Source: an uncultured Collinsella sp.
Lineage (GTDB): Bacteria; Actinomycetota; Coriobacteriia; Coriobacteriales; Coriobacteriaceae
NCBI GenBank assembly: GCA_900556705.1
Contig: USPT01000002.1
Span: 1-28,714 of the forward strand
Direction: 5' to 3'
DNA length: 28,714 nucleotides
Shown: positions 7,425 through 15,660 of the stretch, in pieces
Numbering within the stretch: position 1 is the stretch's first letter
Layout of the letters: each line of letters starts with the position of its first letter
Made by a program: the position numbers and the translations under genes
Notes under the pieces: model-generated
Database searches by the model: none
The model's input: only the letters and a program-made list of their open reading frames with translations
Told to the model about the DNA's origin: nothing

Positions 7425-7520
7425 GAGGCAGAGGCCGACGCGCTGACCTACCTGGACTTCCCCTACGAGCGCCACGCGAGGCTGCGCACCGACAACGTTC
7501 AGTAGCGCGTCAACCTTGAG
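7425..7520 (+). pseudogene. IS256/Mutator-family transposase C-terminal scrap
   Basis: From 7431 the plus strand reads EADALTYLDFPYERHARLRT, then DNVQ, a stop, then RVNLE. This matches the C-terminal LxFP-xxH-xxxxTNxxExxNxEI block of Mutator-type transposases. The TAG at 7503-7505 stands where a conserved Glu codon (GAG) is expected, so one substitution would have created it. A separate N-terminal piece of an IS256-type transposase lies at 9629. The two may come from one broken element or from two copies. Confidence 0.75.
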
Positions 7521-7860
7521 CCATAGCACAGGCCCTTGAGAGGTTCACGAGCTCCCCCGCGATGCGGCAGATCCTCGGCTGCCCCTCAAAAAGAACGCAG
7601 AAGATACGGTCGAGGTCGACCGCGTCGACCAAACCGTAGTGACAGTCCGCATGCAGCGTACAGGCCCTTTCGCGCGGGTCGCCATCCGAGCCCTCGTCCG
7701 GTTTATGATGGCGCACCTCGACCCAGAGGCCCTCCGACACGTCGTCGAACTTGAAATCGAGCTCTACCTGAACGCTTTCACCGAATACGTCGCCCAGAGC
7801 GAACTCCGGCACCTTCGTCACAAGCCCGTCCATCCACTCAATCTCGATCATCGCGCGCAC
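7510..7860 (-). CDS. Hypothetical protein
   Basis: GTG 7860 is preceded on the reverse strand by GGAGGAGG at seven-base spacing, a better start than the in-frame ATG at 7851. The 116-residue product (VRAMIEIEWMDGLVTKV, then VQVELDFKFDD, WVEVRHHKPDEG, DLDRIFCVLFEGQPRI) looks like a small acidic alpha/beta protein. It has no signal peptide or membrane segment. I recognise no family. Its 3' end runs into the IS256 scrap at 7510-7520, so the native C-terminus may be lost. It could be the truncated remainder of a larger accessory gene. Confidence 0.5.
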   Translation of the reverse strand: MRAMIEIEWMDGLVTKVPEFALGDVFGESVQVELDFKFDDVSEGLWVEVRHHKPDEGSDGDPRERACTLHADCHYGLVDAVDLDRIFCVLFEGQPRICRIAGELVNLSRACAMAQG

Positions 7861-8083
7861 GTCGCAACCTCCTCCGGTAGGAGGCCGGCACCTTAAGCCG
7901 GCCATTATCCATACGGACAGAATGCGACAGCAGGGTGAAGCTCATTCGCACATCAGGGCGACGACCCCTCGCCTACCCCATGCATCGGAACCCCATGTTT
8001 CCGCAATCTGATCCGTCGGGCGATTCCCTGCTGGGACAACACGAAACTGGTCATCCTACGCATTAGACCAAGCGAAACCCGTT

Positions 8084-9035
8084 TTATCCCGAGAAGCCCT
8101 CCCCTAGATACCCATTAGCGATAAGGAACGCCGACAGGGACTCCACAGCGTCTTCGTCGCAAATCCGACAACGCCCCTCCCTATCGCACATGGAATCCAA
8201 GCCAGCTTCGGGGTCGCCGCAGAACTCATCCAGAGGGGTTATCCGAACGATCGACGACGGGGCACCCCGCCGCCGGCAGGCAGGGAGGCGATAACCTCGC
8301 GGGCACCCCGCACGCAGACCCCGAGCGCCCGGTAAACCAGATTATTGAATACGGACTCCTTCAAACCGCCGCCCTGCAAAAACCCATCCCATCGTCCGGC
8401 TGGAGTCGACACAGATCGAGCTCCTTCAAAGTCGCGGTGAACTCGACAACATATGGGCGCGCGGCGTCCTTCCATCTCCAAACCGCCTCGTTCCCATGCC
8501 CGACGACCTCTTCCAGAGCCCATATGGCCTCGGGATACCGCGAAAGCGTGGAGTACTCCCGGATGCACGACTTGTGGATGAAGGAGTTCACGAGGGAGTC
8601 TTCCGCCAGAATGTACAGAAGTCCATCTATCGGCTCCGAGGACTCCCGTCCGAGGAAGGCATCATCGACCAGGTCCAGGCTGAGCCTTCTCCCGTCGACA
8701 GACACGGTTCGGCTCGCCTTGTCGAAATGAACCCCGCAGCCCTCGAAAAGACGCGTAAGCGCACTAGGACGCGAGAGCACGTCCCCGATTCCGAGAATCC
8801 CGCTCTCGCGAATGGACGCGCAGCCATCCGTGTTGGCCGTGACGTGCCTGAGGTGCAGCAGCAGGTCGTCGGGGGCGAGGGACTCCCCCAGCCTCTCCCG
8901 GACATCGGCGTACGTCCCAACCTCGTCGCTGCGAAAACGCAGCTGCATATCTCCGAACTCGCACCCATCGATGCGCAGGGCGTCGAACAAGAACCTCTTC
9001 ACCCCGTCAATGGTAAAGATGCCGAAATCGATCAC
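8084..9035 (-). pseudogene. Unrecognised protein broken by two apparent 1-base losses
   Basis: GTG 9035 follows GAGGG at seven bases and opens 224 codons (MIDFGIFTIDGVKRFLFDAL..., LLLHLRHVTANTDGC, IRESGILGIGDVLS) to a stop at 8361. Near 8378-8385, at a G3T5 run, a one-base restoration continues as MGFLQGGGLKESVFNNLVYR, then ALGVCVRGAREVIASLPAGG. At a G4 run near 8267 a second restoration continues APSSIVRITPLDEFCGD, then CDREGRCRICDEDAVESLSA, FLIANGYLGEGFSG, to TAA at 8084. Both repairs need one added base and each gives a smooth protein-like reading, about 317 residues in all. The C-terminal CDREGRCRIC could bind zinc. I cannot name the family. These may be real frameshifts or assembly errors. 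Confidence 0.6.
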
Positions 9036-9044
9036 GCTTATCCC

Positions 9045-9565
9045 TCAGTCCGATCGCAATCATTTGTTCTGCTAAATGGTGAATCTTCTCCCCAAAGGTT
9101 ATAGTCTCAGCGAGCTGATCGTTGAGCTTCTTGATCTGCTTGTTCAACTTTACGCGTTGCGAGATATCAACTTGTGCCACGGCTTCCTCTAGGTGAGCGA
9201 GCTGCGTGCGGTACCGTTCTTGCTGTTCATGGACATAATTAGTGCGTACGCGGACCAGCAGGTCTGGCTGGTAGCGATGCATGTAAATAAGGCACTTGAA
9301 GCCGTTTTTCTTACCGAAATCAAGCATCCAGTAGATGGGGCGCTTCTGGTGGGTTGAGCAGTGATCCTTGTAGAAATCTTTGAGGAAGTAGTTGCGAATA
9401 ATCTCACGCGGCGTGCACTTACCGTCCAGGGCATCAGACACAAAACGGAGATTCTCTTCCAGAGCATCCTCAGCACACACGTCGCGCACGAAGTCCACGA
9501 AGCGGCCGATCGCGTCGAAAATGTTGGTGTAAGGGTGACGCCCCAGCGGCCGCTTAACGAAGAGC
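9045..9565 (-). pseudogene. pglX: BREX PglX/BrxX methyltransferase, C-terminal remnant
   Basis: The reverse strand reads YTNIFDAIGRFVDFVRDV, then EENLRFVSDALDGKCTPREI, IRNYFLKDFYKDHCSTHQKR, PIYWMLDFGKKNGFKCLIYM and HRYQPDLLVRVRTNYVHEQQ, followed by a coiled-coil-like stretch. The YFLKDFYKDH, KRPIYW and GFK-LIYMHRY blocks are characteristic of the C-terminal part of PglX, the adenine-specific DNA methyltransferase of type 1 BREX phage defence. About 170 of the usual roughly 1200 residues remain. No catalytic motif is present. Homology ends after IHHLAEQMIAI at about 9057, where an IDLDDGVKVNY-like continuation is expected. An IS256-type end abuts the other side at about 9565. Confidence 0.8.
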
Positions 9566-9628
9566 GGCCCTCGTCCTAGAATCTGAAATCACCACAACAA
9601 CAGGTTCTAGGAAAGGACGAGGACCGCT
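9563..9628 (+). repeat. Hairpin at the IS256 end enclosing the transposase ribosome site
   Basis: AGCGGCCCTCGTCCTAGAA (9563-9581) pairs with the reverse complement of 9605-9628. There is one mismatch and a five-base bulge in the second arm. The second arm contains the AAAGGACGAGG ribosome site and ends directly at the transposase ATG (9629). In a transcript entering from outside the element, the site would be folded away. This is a known strategy of IS elements to stop activation by read-through. Confidence 0.6.
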
Positions 9629-9808
9629 ATGGAAATCTTATCAGACCCGACGCCGGACATGCTCGCCATGCCCCGTTTCGACGACGGCGCCATCGACATG
9701 CAGGAGCTGCTCAGGCGCCTCGCCGAGCAGGTCGTGAACGCGGTGATGGACGCCGAGGCCGACCAGCTGTGCGGGGGCGGCATCAGAGCGGGCGAGCCAA
9801 ATAAATAC
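9629..9808 (+). pseudogene. IS256/Mutator-family transposase N-terminal remnant
   Basis: ATG 9629 follows AAAGGACGAGG. The reading MEILSDPTPDMLAMPRFDDG, then MQELLRRLAEQVVNAVMDAE and ADQLCGGG is the N-terminus of a Mutator-type (IS256) transposase, which normally continues NxRNGYRxR and into a DDE domain. After GGG the homology breaks and a stop follows at 9809-9811, in sequence that already belongs to the end of the protease gene on the other strand. About 55 of some 400 residues remain. Confidence 0.85.
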
Positions 9809-10626
9809 TAATTTCCAGAAACGCTCAAGCGTTCCCTCACGATGGGATCGAAGTCCCTCAGACGCTCGGATTTGATGACGATGCCGAGATTCAACATGTC
9901 CTGAACGCTCACGTGGGCAATCGTGGATACGGTGATGTCTCCGAGAAGAGTTCTGATGGGCACAGCCCGAAGGATGCCAAGTAGATAGAGCCTCTTGCCC
10001 ATGACCACAGCATCGTTCTCCAAATAAGTACCCTCGTTGTAGAGAAAGACCGGGGAACCGCTCGATCCCGGGTAGCACGCCATGTCAACCAGGAACTCTT
10101 TCTGCCCCTGATAGTCGTACCTATAGGGCGTCGCCGTGATACCCCGACGGACGATCGGCAGGTTGTTGGCCTCATCCCAAATGCCGTTGGGGTATCCGAC
10201 CATGGTCACCTCGTCCATACAGCCCATGTCTTGAATCTGCTTATCCGTCGGCAGAAGCTCCAAGCTGAGCGGTATGGTAAGCAGATGCTTCCCCGCCCGG
10301 ATAAAACCATTCAGTGCGGGACCGATGGGTAAGACGCACAGGTCAACACTTTCGTCAGGGTGTGCGATCCAGTCGCTCTCGGAGCCCCGCATGGTAAGTT
10401 GCTCGTTTATATTGAGCAGGTTTCCGTTCTCGTCAGATCTCGAAAAGATGACGCGATACTCGTACGCGCCCTCGACCACGTGCCTGTTGGTCACGATTGC
10501 CGGCACATAGGTCTTTCCGTCGTCGCAGAACTTGAAAAAGAAACCCGTTCCAACTGAGCAACCTCCCGAGGCCAACGAAGCTTCGATGCGAATCGTCGTG
10601 TGCAGAAGCTGCTCAGATAGCTGCAT
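9808..10626 (-). CDS. Trypsin-like serine protease, cytoplasmic
   Basis: I chose ATG 10626 because AAAGGAAA precedes it at normal spacing. The longer frame to 10686 lacks such a site. The 272-residue protein has the chymotrypsin-fold catalytic triad: H49 in IVTNRHVV, D95 in DESVDLCVL and S189 in YPGSSGSPVF, with GTGFFF before the His block as in Trypsin_2 proteases. There is no signal peptide or transmembrane segment, so it probably acts inside the cell. The AAA ATPase gene ends 154 bases upstream on the same strand. The 3' end touches the IS256 remnant, so the last residues may not be native. Intracellular trypsin-like proteases occur as effectors in several prokaryotic conflict systems. That role here is inference. 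Confidence 0.85.
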   Translation of the reverse strand: MQLSEQLLHTTIRIEASLASGGCSVGTGFFFKFCDDGKTYVPAIVTNRHVVEGAYEYRVIFSRSDENGNLLNINEQLTMRGSESDWIAHPDESVDLCVLPIGPALNGFIRAGKHLLTIPLSLELLPTDKQIQDMGCMDEVTMVGYPNGIWDEANNLPIVRRGITATPYRYDYQGQKEFLVDMACYPGSSGSPVFLYNEGTYLENDAVVMGKRLYLLGILRAVPIRTLLGDITVSTIAHVSVQDMLNLGIVIKSERLRDFDPIVRERLSVSGN

Positions 10627-10779
10627 GGGTTTCCTTTCATTTGGACAAATAGTATATCGATTGCACCCTGAGATGCCCTTCCGCAATCAATCAGTATTGC
10701 CGCTTTGGGCACGTCCTCGCGGGGGGGACGCGAGCCAAGTCGAAAAAGGCAGTTAACCGGCGGCTATTCATGCCTTGAT

Positions 10780-11883
10780 TTAGAACCGCTCGAGAATCTC
10801 CGCGGCATTCTCTCGCAGATAGATATCTAGGTCCGGCACGGCAAACTGCACGTAGCCCCTCTGTGGAGCCTGAATAACCTCTCTTTGTAGCAGCTTAGCC
10901 CTAATAGAGCTGACCTCATTGGTCTTTTTACCCATACGTTTAGCAATCTCAGATGATTTGGACTGCTGCTTATCCTCGCACATGGCCAAAAGATATTTGA
11001 TATCGTTGAGTCCAAGTCCAGAAATCGCGGGCTCGTGAACAACATCGTGAAAACGAGCCTCTGCCAGCGCAATGCCTTCGATAACATCGCGCTCGCTCAC
11101 GTTGGCACTTTTGACACGATGCAAGTTGGCGCGCTGCCAAATGGAGTAACCGACCAGTTGCACCAAATAGGCATAGCCCTTCGTGGCCTTAGCGGCTCTC
11201 GACAGCAGATCGTCCTCTATGGTCAAACCAGTCGCTATAAAGCTATCGCCCATAGAGAGCGCTACCTCCACCTGGTTGATAGGCGCCAGATCTTCGGGGA
11301 GGGCACGACGCAAGAATGTAAGTGCCTTGCCGTTAATAAGATCCATAACACCAGCGGGCAATCCGGCAAATGCGAGAGCAATATCGACTTTCTCCCCTAT
11401 TAGAAGCTGCACAGCAGAAGCAATAGCGCGCATATCGTCAATCGGGGCATCCTGCACCTCATCTATTGCAATAAACAGGCCCTTGGAAGACTTTGCGGCC
11501 GAGCCAAGCAACTTTCTAAGACTCGACTCTTTTGGCACAACGTCGAATTTAGCGGAAACAATGCCGGCATTTACGCCGACTGAAGCATTGGTCGCAAGGG
11601 AGGATTCTGCAATCTGATCCTTCAGGTCCAGCAATAGGTTGGGACCAGCAGAAACAATAGCCGTCTTCCAGCCAAGCTCTCGTGCACGATCTCTAAGATC
11701 ACAGAGCAAAACAGTTTTTCCGGAACCCCTTGGCCCGGCAACGCGCATGAGCCTCGCAGGTGCACCAATTCCCGAATTCAAACTCTCGGTAAACTCAAGG
11801 GCAATATCATCACGACCAATTATGCGCGGAGGCTCAGCGCCGGCAGTGGGACGAAACGGGTTATGGAATATTGTGGCGCTCAC
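10780..11883 (-). CDS. AAA ATPase with C-terminal winged helix (Orc1/Cdc6-like architecture)
   Basis: GTG 11883 is preceded by GAGAGG at six bases. TTG 11898 is an alternative. The 367-residue protein has Walker A GPRGSGKT at residues 50-57, Walker B LFIAIDEVQD with D141 and E142, and IIGRDDIALEF at the start, typical of AAA_16 ATPases that begin with an (I/V)GR(D/E) box. The last 80 residues (LNDIKYLLAMCED, then SSEIAKRMGKKTNEVSSIRA, LLQREVIQAPQRG) form a winged helix. Such proteins are found beside mobile elements and in conflict loci, where they may act as nucleotide-driven switches on DNA or partners. Moderate GC and the protease gene downstream on the same strand suggest both were acquired. 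The upstream 210 bases are AT-rich. Confidence 0.85.
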   Translation of the reverse strand: MSATIFHNPFRPTAGAEPPRIIGRDDIALEFTESLNSGIGAPARLMRVAGPRGSGKTVLLCDLRDRARELGWKTAIVSAGPNLLLDLKDQIAESSLATNASVGVNAGIVSAKFDVVPKESSLRKLLGSAAKSSKGLFIAIDEVQDAPIDDMRAIASAVQLLIGEKVDIALAFAGLPAGVMDLINGKALTFLRRALPEDLAPINQVEVALSMGDSFIATGLTIEDDLLSRAAKATKGYAYLVQLVGYSIWQRANLHRVKSANVSERDVIEGIALAEARFHDVVHEPAISGLGLNDIKYLLAMCEDKQQSKSSEIAKRMGKKTNEVSSIRAKLLQREVIQAPQRGYVQFAVPDLDIYLRENAAEILERF

Positions 11884-12093
11884 TTGTTTGCCTCTCAAGG
11901 AAATCGATTATCGGTCAATCTTAGCTTTATTAGTTTATCGCAACTATATCGGATTATATCGAGTTGTATAAGCCTGTACAAACTTATCGTAGAAGTATCG
12001 AGCTATCGTAATGTAAACTAACAAATAGCCTAAACGCTGCCTTCTTCCCAACTCATGGCGAAGTCAAGCTGAGGGCCTTCTAACAACCATTGT
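11884..12093. other. AT-rich intergenic region with repeated TATCG words
   Basis: The region between the ATPase gene and the glycosyltransferase operon holds no gene. From about 11930 to 12012 TATCG occurs repeatedly, and AGTTGTA ... TACAAACT forms an imperfect inverted repeat near 11962-11984. These are possible operator sites for the ATPase promoter, but unproven. I see no clear terminator for the glycosyltransferase operon. Confidence 0.3.
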
Positions 12094-14580
12094 CTAAAGC
12101 GAGAAGTACTCACTCTCGGAAGACAAGTTAGGCCCCAACCATGGATCGCCCGTCAAGAAAAACTCCGGCCAGCGCTGCATGAACAGCGCTTGCTCGCGCT
12201 TCCAGCGGCGCAGCTTTTCCTCGTTGGCCTCTTCCCTGCCGCGCGAGGTGAACTCGTAGTGGTACAGCTCGGCATAGGGCGTAAAGATGGTGCGGAAGCC
12301 CGCCTCCCACACGCGCAGGCAAAAGTCTGCGTCGTTAAAACCGACGGCGAATTCTTCGCTGTAACCTCCGACCTGCTCAAATACGTCGCGTCGGACCATC
12401 TGGCAGGCACCCGTCACGGCGCTAAAGTTGCCCGGGCGCACAGCGCGGGCAAGATAGCCCTCGCGCTTTGCCGAGAAGTCCTGGTTGGCATGGGCAAGTG
12501 CGCCACGCACGCCAACCAAAATGCCGGCATGCTGCACCAGATGATCGGCAAAGTAGAGTTTGGCGCCCACCACGCCCGCATCGGGACGCTGCAGATAACC
12601 CATCATCTCTTCGATAAAGTCGGGGCTAATGACCTCGGTATCGTTGTTGAGCAGCATCAGGTAGTCGCCCTTGGCGTGCTCCACACCAAAATTGATGATC
12701 TGAGAGTAATTGAACTCGCCCGGCCAGTACACAACGCGCGCGATACCCTTGCCTTTGGATGCTGCAGCCACGCGCTCTGGCAGGGTTTCGTAATACGCAA
12801 ACGTCTCCGGGTCTTCGCTGTTGTTCTCCACCAAGACGATCTCGTAGTTGGCATACGTGGCTTTCTGGGCGATCGACATCACACAGGCATCGAGCGTCTC
12901 AACGTGGTCCTTAGTGGGGATCACAATGCTCACCAGCGGCGCAGGCTCCGGCAGCGCATAGCGCATGCGGTAGACAAACGGCGTCTCGGTCTCCTCTACC
13001 GTTCCGTGAACGCCCAGCGCGTTAAAGTGGCGCTGCAGAGCCAGGCGCCCGGCCTCGATGGCATACGGTTTGCTGTCGGCGGTTCCGTCGGCGGTCGACC
13101 CCGGATGCACGCGCCAGTGATACAACATGTGCGCAATATGCTCAAAGCGTGCACCCGCTGCAAGGCAGCGAAGCGTCAGGTCGTAGTCCTGTGCGCCCGC
13201 AACATCTTCCGGAGACATGCCAATGCGATCGATAAGTGCCTTCTCCACCATCAGGAAATGAGTTACGCAGTTATGACTATAGAGCAGGTCGACGTTGAGC
13301 TTGGTCTTAAAGACCGGCTGGCCCCACTCCCCCGTTTTCTGGAACATGTCCTCGTCGCAGAATAGGACCTGGGGGCGCTCGCCCTCGGCCGCCTTGTTCA
13401 GCGCGGAAACATACTGGAATAACGCGTCCGGCTCCAGAATGTCATCGTGGTCCAAGAACGCGATGTAGTCGCCCATCGCTTGCTCAATACCTGCGTTGGT
13501 GTTGACCACAATGCCGCCGTTGCCAGGCAGCTCAATACGACAAACCCGCTCGTCATTGGCGGCAGCCGCAAGATTGGCCACCGCATCCCATTCGGGCGAG
13601 GCGTCCATAAGGAGCAATTCCCAGTTGTCATAGCTCTGGGCTAGCATCGAGTCCAGCAGCTCGCGCAGGTAGACTCGATCGGTCTTGTAGCACGGCACCA
13701 CAATGCTCACGAGCGGCCTATGGGCAAAGGCCGCCGAAGCGACACGCTGGCACGTCAGATCGCCCGGCTTTGCGCGATGCTGCTCAAACCAACGTCGATA
13801 AGCTGCGTCGTCAGCGCGTGCATCCTTCATGCGATTCCAACTGTCGTCGACCATGCCGTTGTACAGGCGACCATCCATGGCGCAAAAACCGCTCTGGATC
13901 TGCCCCGCGGGGTCGATTGCAATCGCGACAAAATCACGTATATCCTGGGGCATCTCAACGCTTAAATACGTTTTATTGACGCGGCATCCGTTCTGCTGCG
14001 GCACATCGATCTGCGATTCAAACACATGCACGGTGACATCGATGGCATTCATATGCGCATCGAAAATCTGGAGCTCAGGGGTGCACTTGGAGTCTCCCAC
14101 CCACGTAACCTCATAGCGCCACACCGCGCCGGCGTCTGCCGGCAAATAGCGAATGGCATCGATCTCGTAGCGGCCGCAGTGTTCGCCACGCTGCGCATCG
14201 CGGATAAGCGCACACAGCGCAGGCTTTGCTTTGTAGTTAATCTTGGATTCCAGCTTGGCCACGCGGCTATCGAGGCGAATGGAGCCCAGCCTCTGGCCAC
14301 CGGATGCAAAAACGACATTCATCGACGAGCCATCCAAAAACGGAAGCACCAAGACAGCGAGCTCGCGCTCGTAATCGGAAACGGAAGGGCAAAGCGCCAG
14401 CACACGGCCATGATCGACCGGGAGCACTAGCGACGGCACACAAGAACCGCTCGTCGTCGCATGGGCAAACGCTTGAGAACCCTCCCGCTCAATAAGCGCG
14501 GCGACATCCTGACCGGCAAAACGAAGCAGCACAAACAGACGGCCCTGGCTGCGGCAAAGTGCCAAACGCTTGATACTCAT
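12094..14580 (-). CDS. Large glycosyltransferase with two GT2 domains
   Basis: The 828-residue protein begins at ATG 14580, directly after the stop of the upstream gene. Residues 1-285 form a beta-rich region without a clear match. A first GT-A domain runs from about 288 (PLVSIVVPCYKTDRVYL), with FLDHDD at 375-380 and the WRVHPGST block near 489. A second starts at about 548 (PLVSIVIPTKDHVETLD), with LLNNDT at 643-648 and GFNDADFCLR near 747. Two tandem GT2 domains on one chain are common in enzymes that build rhamnan-type or O-antigen-type glycans, adding two different sugars or one repeating linkage. It has no transmembrane helix and probably works at the inner face of the membrane. It is the last gene of a five-gene glycosyltransferase operon. 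Confidence 0.9.
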   Translation of the reverse strand: MSIKRLALCRSQGRLFVLLRFAGQDVAALIEREGSQAFAHATTSGSCVPSLVLPVDHGRVLALCPSVSDYERELAVLVLPFLDGSSMNVVFASGGQRLGSIRLDSRVAKLESKINYKAKPALCALIRDAQRGEHCGRYEIDAIRYLPADAGAVWRYEVTWVGDSKCTPELQIFDAHMNAIDVTVHVFESQIDVPQQNGCRVNKTYLSVEMPQDIRDFVAIAIDPAGQIQSGFCAMDGRLYNGMVDDSWNRMKDARADDAAYRRWFEQHRAKPGDLTCQRVASAAFAHRPLVSIVVPCYKTDRVYLRELLDSMLAQSYDNWELLLMDASPEWDAVANLAAAANDERVCRIELPGNGGIVVNTNAGIEQAMGDYIAFLDHDDILEPDALFQYVSALNKAAEGERPQVLFCDEDMFQKTGEWGQPVFKTKLNVDLLYSHNCVTHFLMVEKALIDRIGMSPEDVAGAQDYDLTLRCLAAGARFEHIAHMLYHWRVHPGSTADGTADSKPYAIEAGRLALQRHFNALGVHGTVEETETPFVYRMRYALPEPAPLVSIVIPTKDHVETLDACVMSIAQKATYANYEIVLVENNSEDPETFAYYETLPERVAAASKGKGIARVVYWPGEFNYSQIINFGVEHAKGDYLMLLNNDTEVISPDFIEEMMGYLQRPDAGVVGAKLYFADHLVQHAGILVGVRGALAHANQDFSAKREGYLARAVRPGNFSAVTGACQMVRRDVFEQVGGYSEEFAVGFNDADFCLRVWEAGFRTIFTPYAELYHYEFTSRGREEANEEKLRRWKREQALFMQRWPEFFLTGDPWLGPNLSSESEYFSL

Positions 14581-15648
14581 CTACACTTCTCGCTTTCCCA
14601 GGGCGTTCGCTGCCATGCGTTTGCAGGCACCCAGGCGCCCAAACCTCAAGACGTCGTAATCGAACATGAGCTTTTTGCACGCACGGGCATTGGGGGCCTT
14701 GCTGGCAAGCGCCGCACGCACCATAGCGGCAACAGACGGGGCACATTGCGCGAGCGCGGCATCGTTGCCCACGGCAGAACCGGCAAGCGCCACGGAAACG
14801 GCAGCAAACACCTTGCCGCAGTCCGAGCCCAGCAACCTGAGCGCATCGTACAGCACCAGATCGCAGAGGAAATATGCCAGGTCATCGGCATGCTGAGCAT
14901 CGAGACCGTCGCGCTGCCAGTCAGCCAGCACCGCAGAGTAAATCTTCACGTGCTCCAGCAGACGCGTCTCGTCGTCGTAGCGCATGGTGTCCATGAGCGA
15001 ACCCTTGCGCGCCACGCGGTAATCATACAGCTTGTTCGAGATAAGCGCGGTCTTGTGCGAACGACCGTACACGGCAAAATCGAAGACCTGGTCCTCGCCA
15101 TACTTAACGGTTTCGTCGAACACGATCCCGTTGCCCAGCAAAAACTCACGCTTGCAGGCGGTGCGCCATGCAAACGGGCGAGATGCTTCCTTAAACAGTA
15201 GGTCGGAGCTATAGCCTTCAAACGACACATCGCGCGGGCTCAGCACATAGTTAAGCCACGGATACCCCGCCTCAAGCGGATACGGATTCGCGCCAAAGGT
15301 CAAAACGTCGCAGTCCTCGCGCTCAAAGGCATCGACGATCACGCGGCATGCATCGGGCGTAAATCGGTCGTCGGAATCCAAAAACGCAACGATAGGCGCC
15401 GTGGACGCGGCGATGCCTGCATTACGCGCACTCGACAGGCCGCCGTTCTCCTTATCGACCAGCGTAAAGCGCGCGTCCTTTTCGCAATAGGCAGCCGCAA
15501 TATCGCGCGAGCCGTCCGGCGAGCCATCGTTGACCAGCACGCCTTCCCAATCGGGCATGTCCTGCGCAAGCAGGGAGTCCAGGCACCAGGCCAGGCACTC
15601 CTCCACTTTATAGATGGGAACGACAACGGAAATCTTGGGGGTAGCCAT
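14581..15648 (-). CDS. GT2 family glycosyltransferase (module copy 2, second gene)
   Basis: ATG 15648 lies nine bases after AGGAG, which overlaps the stop of the preceding gene. The in-frame GTG 15654 is too close to that site. The 355-residue protein has an N-terminal GT-A domain: ISVVVPIYKVEECLAWCLDS, VNDGSPDGS, GGLSSARNAGI and the metal-binding AFLDSDD near residue 90. The C-terminal half contains KYGEDQVFDFAVYG. The same layout occurs in the gene at 16854, so the two look paralogous. It probably transfers a nucleotide-activated sugar to a surface glycan. The donor cannot be read from sequence. Confidence 0.9.
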   Translation of the reverse strand: MATPKISVVVPIYKVEECLAWCLDSLLAQDMPDWEGVLVNDGSPDGSRDIAAAYCEKDARFTLVDKENGGLSSARNAGIAASTAPIVAFLDSDDRFTPDACRVIVDAFEREDCDVLTFGANPYPLEAGYPWLNYVLSPRDVSFEGYSSDLLFKEASRPFAWRTACKREFLLGNGIVFDETVKYGEDQVFDFAVYGRSHKTALISNKLYDYRVARKGSLMDTMRYDDETRLLEHVKIYSAVLADWQRDGLDAQHADDLAYFLCDLVLYDALRLLGSDCGKVFAAVSVALAGSAVGNDAALAQCAPSVAAMVRAALASKAPNARACKKLMFDYDVLRFGRLGACKRMAANALGKREV

Positions 15649-15660
15649 AGTCACTCGCTC

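Noticed and set aside
12190..13365. 391-codon plus-strand frame inside the large glycosyltransferase
   Set aside because: It is fully antisense to a gene with clear GT2 motifs. The translation is rich in His, Gln and Arg and has no recognisable domain.
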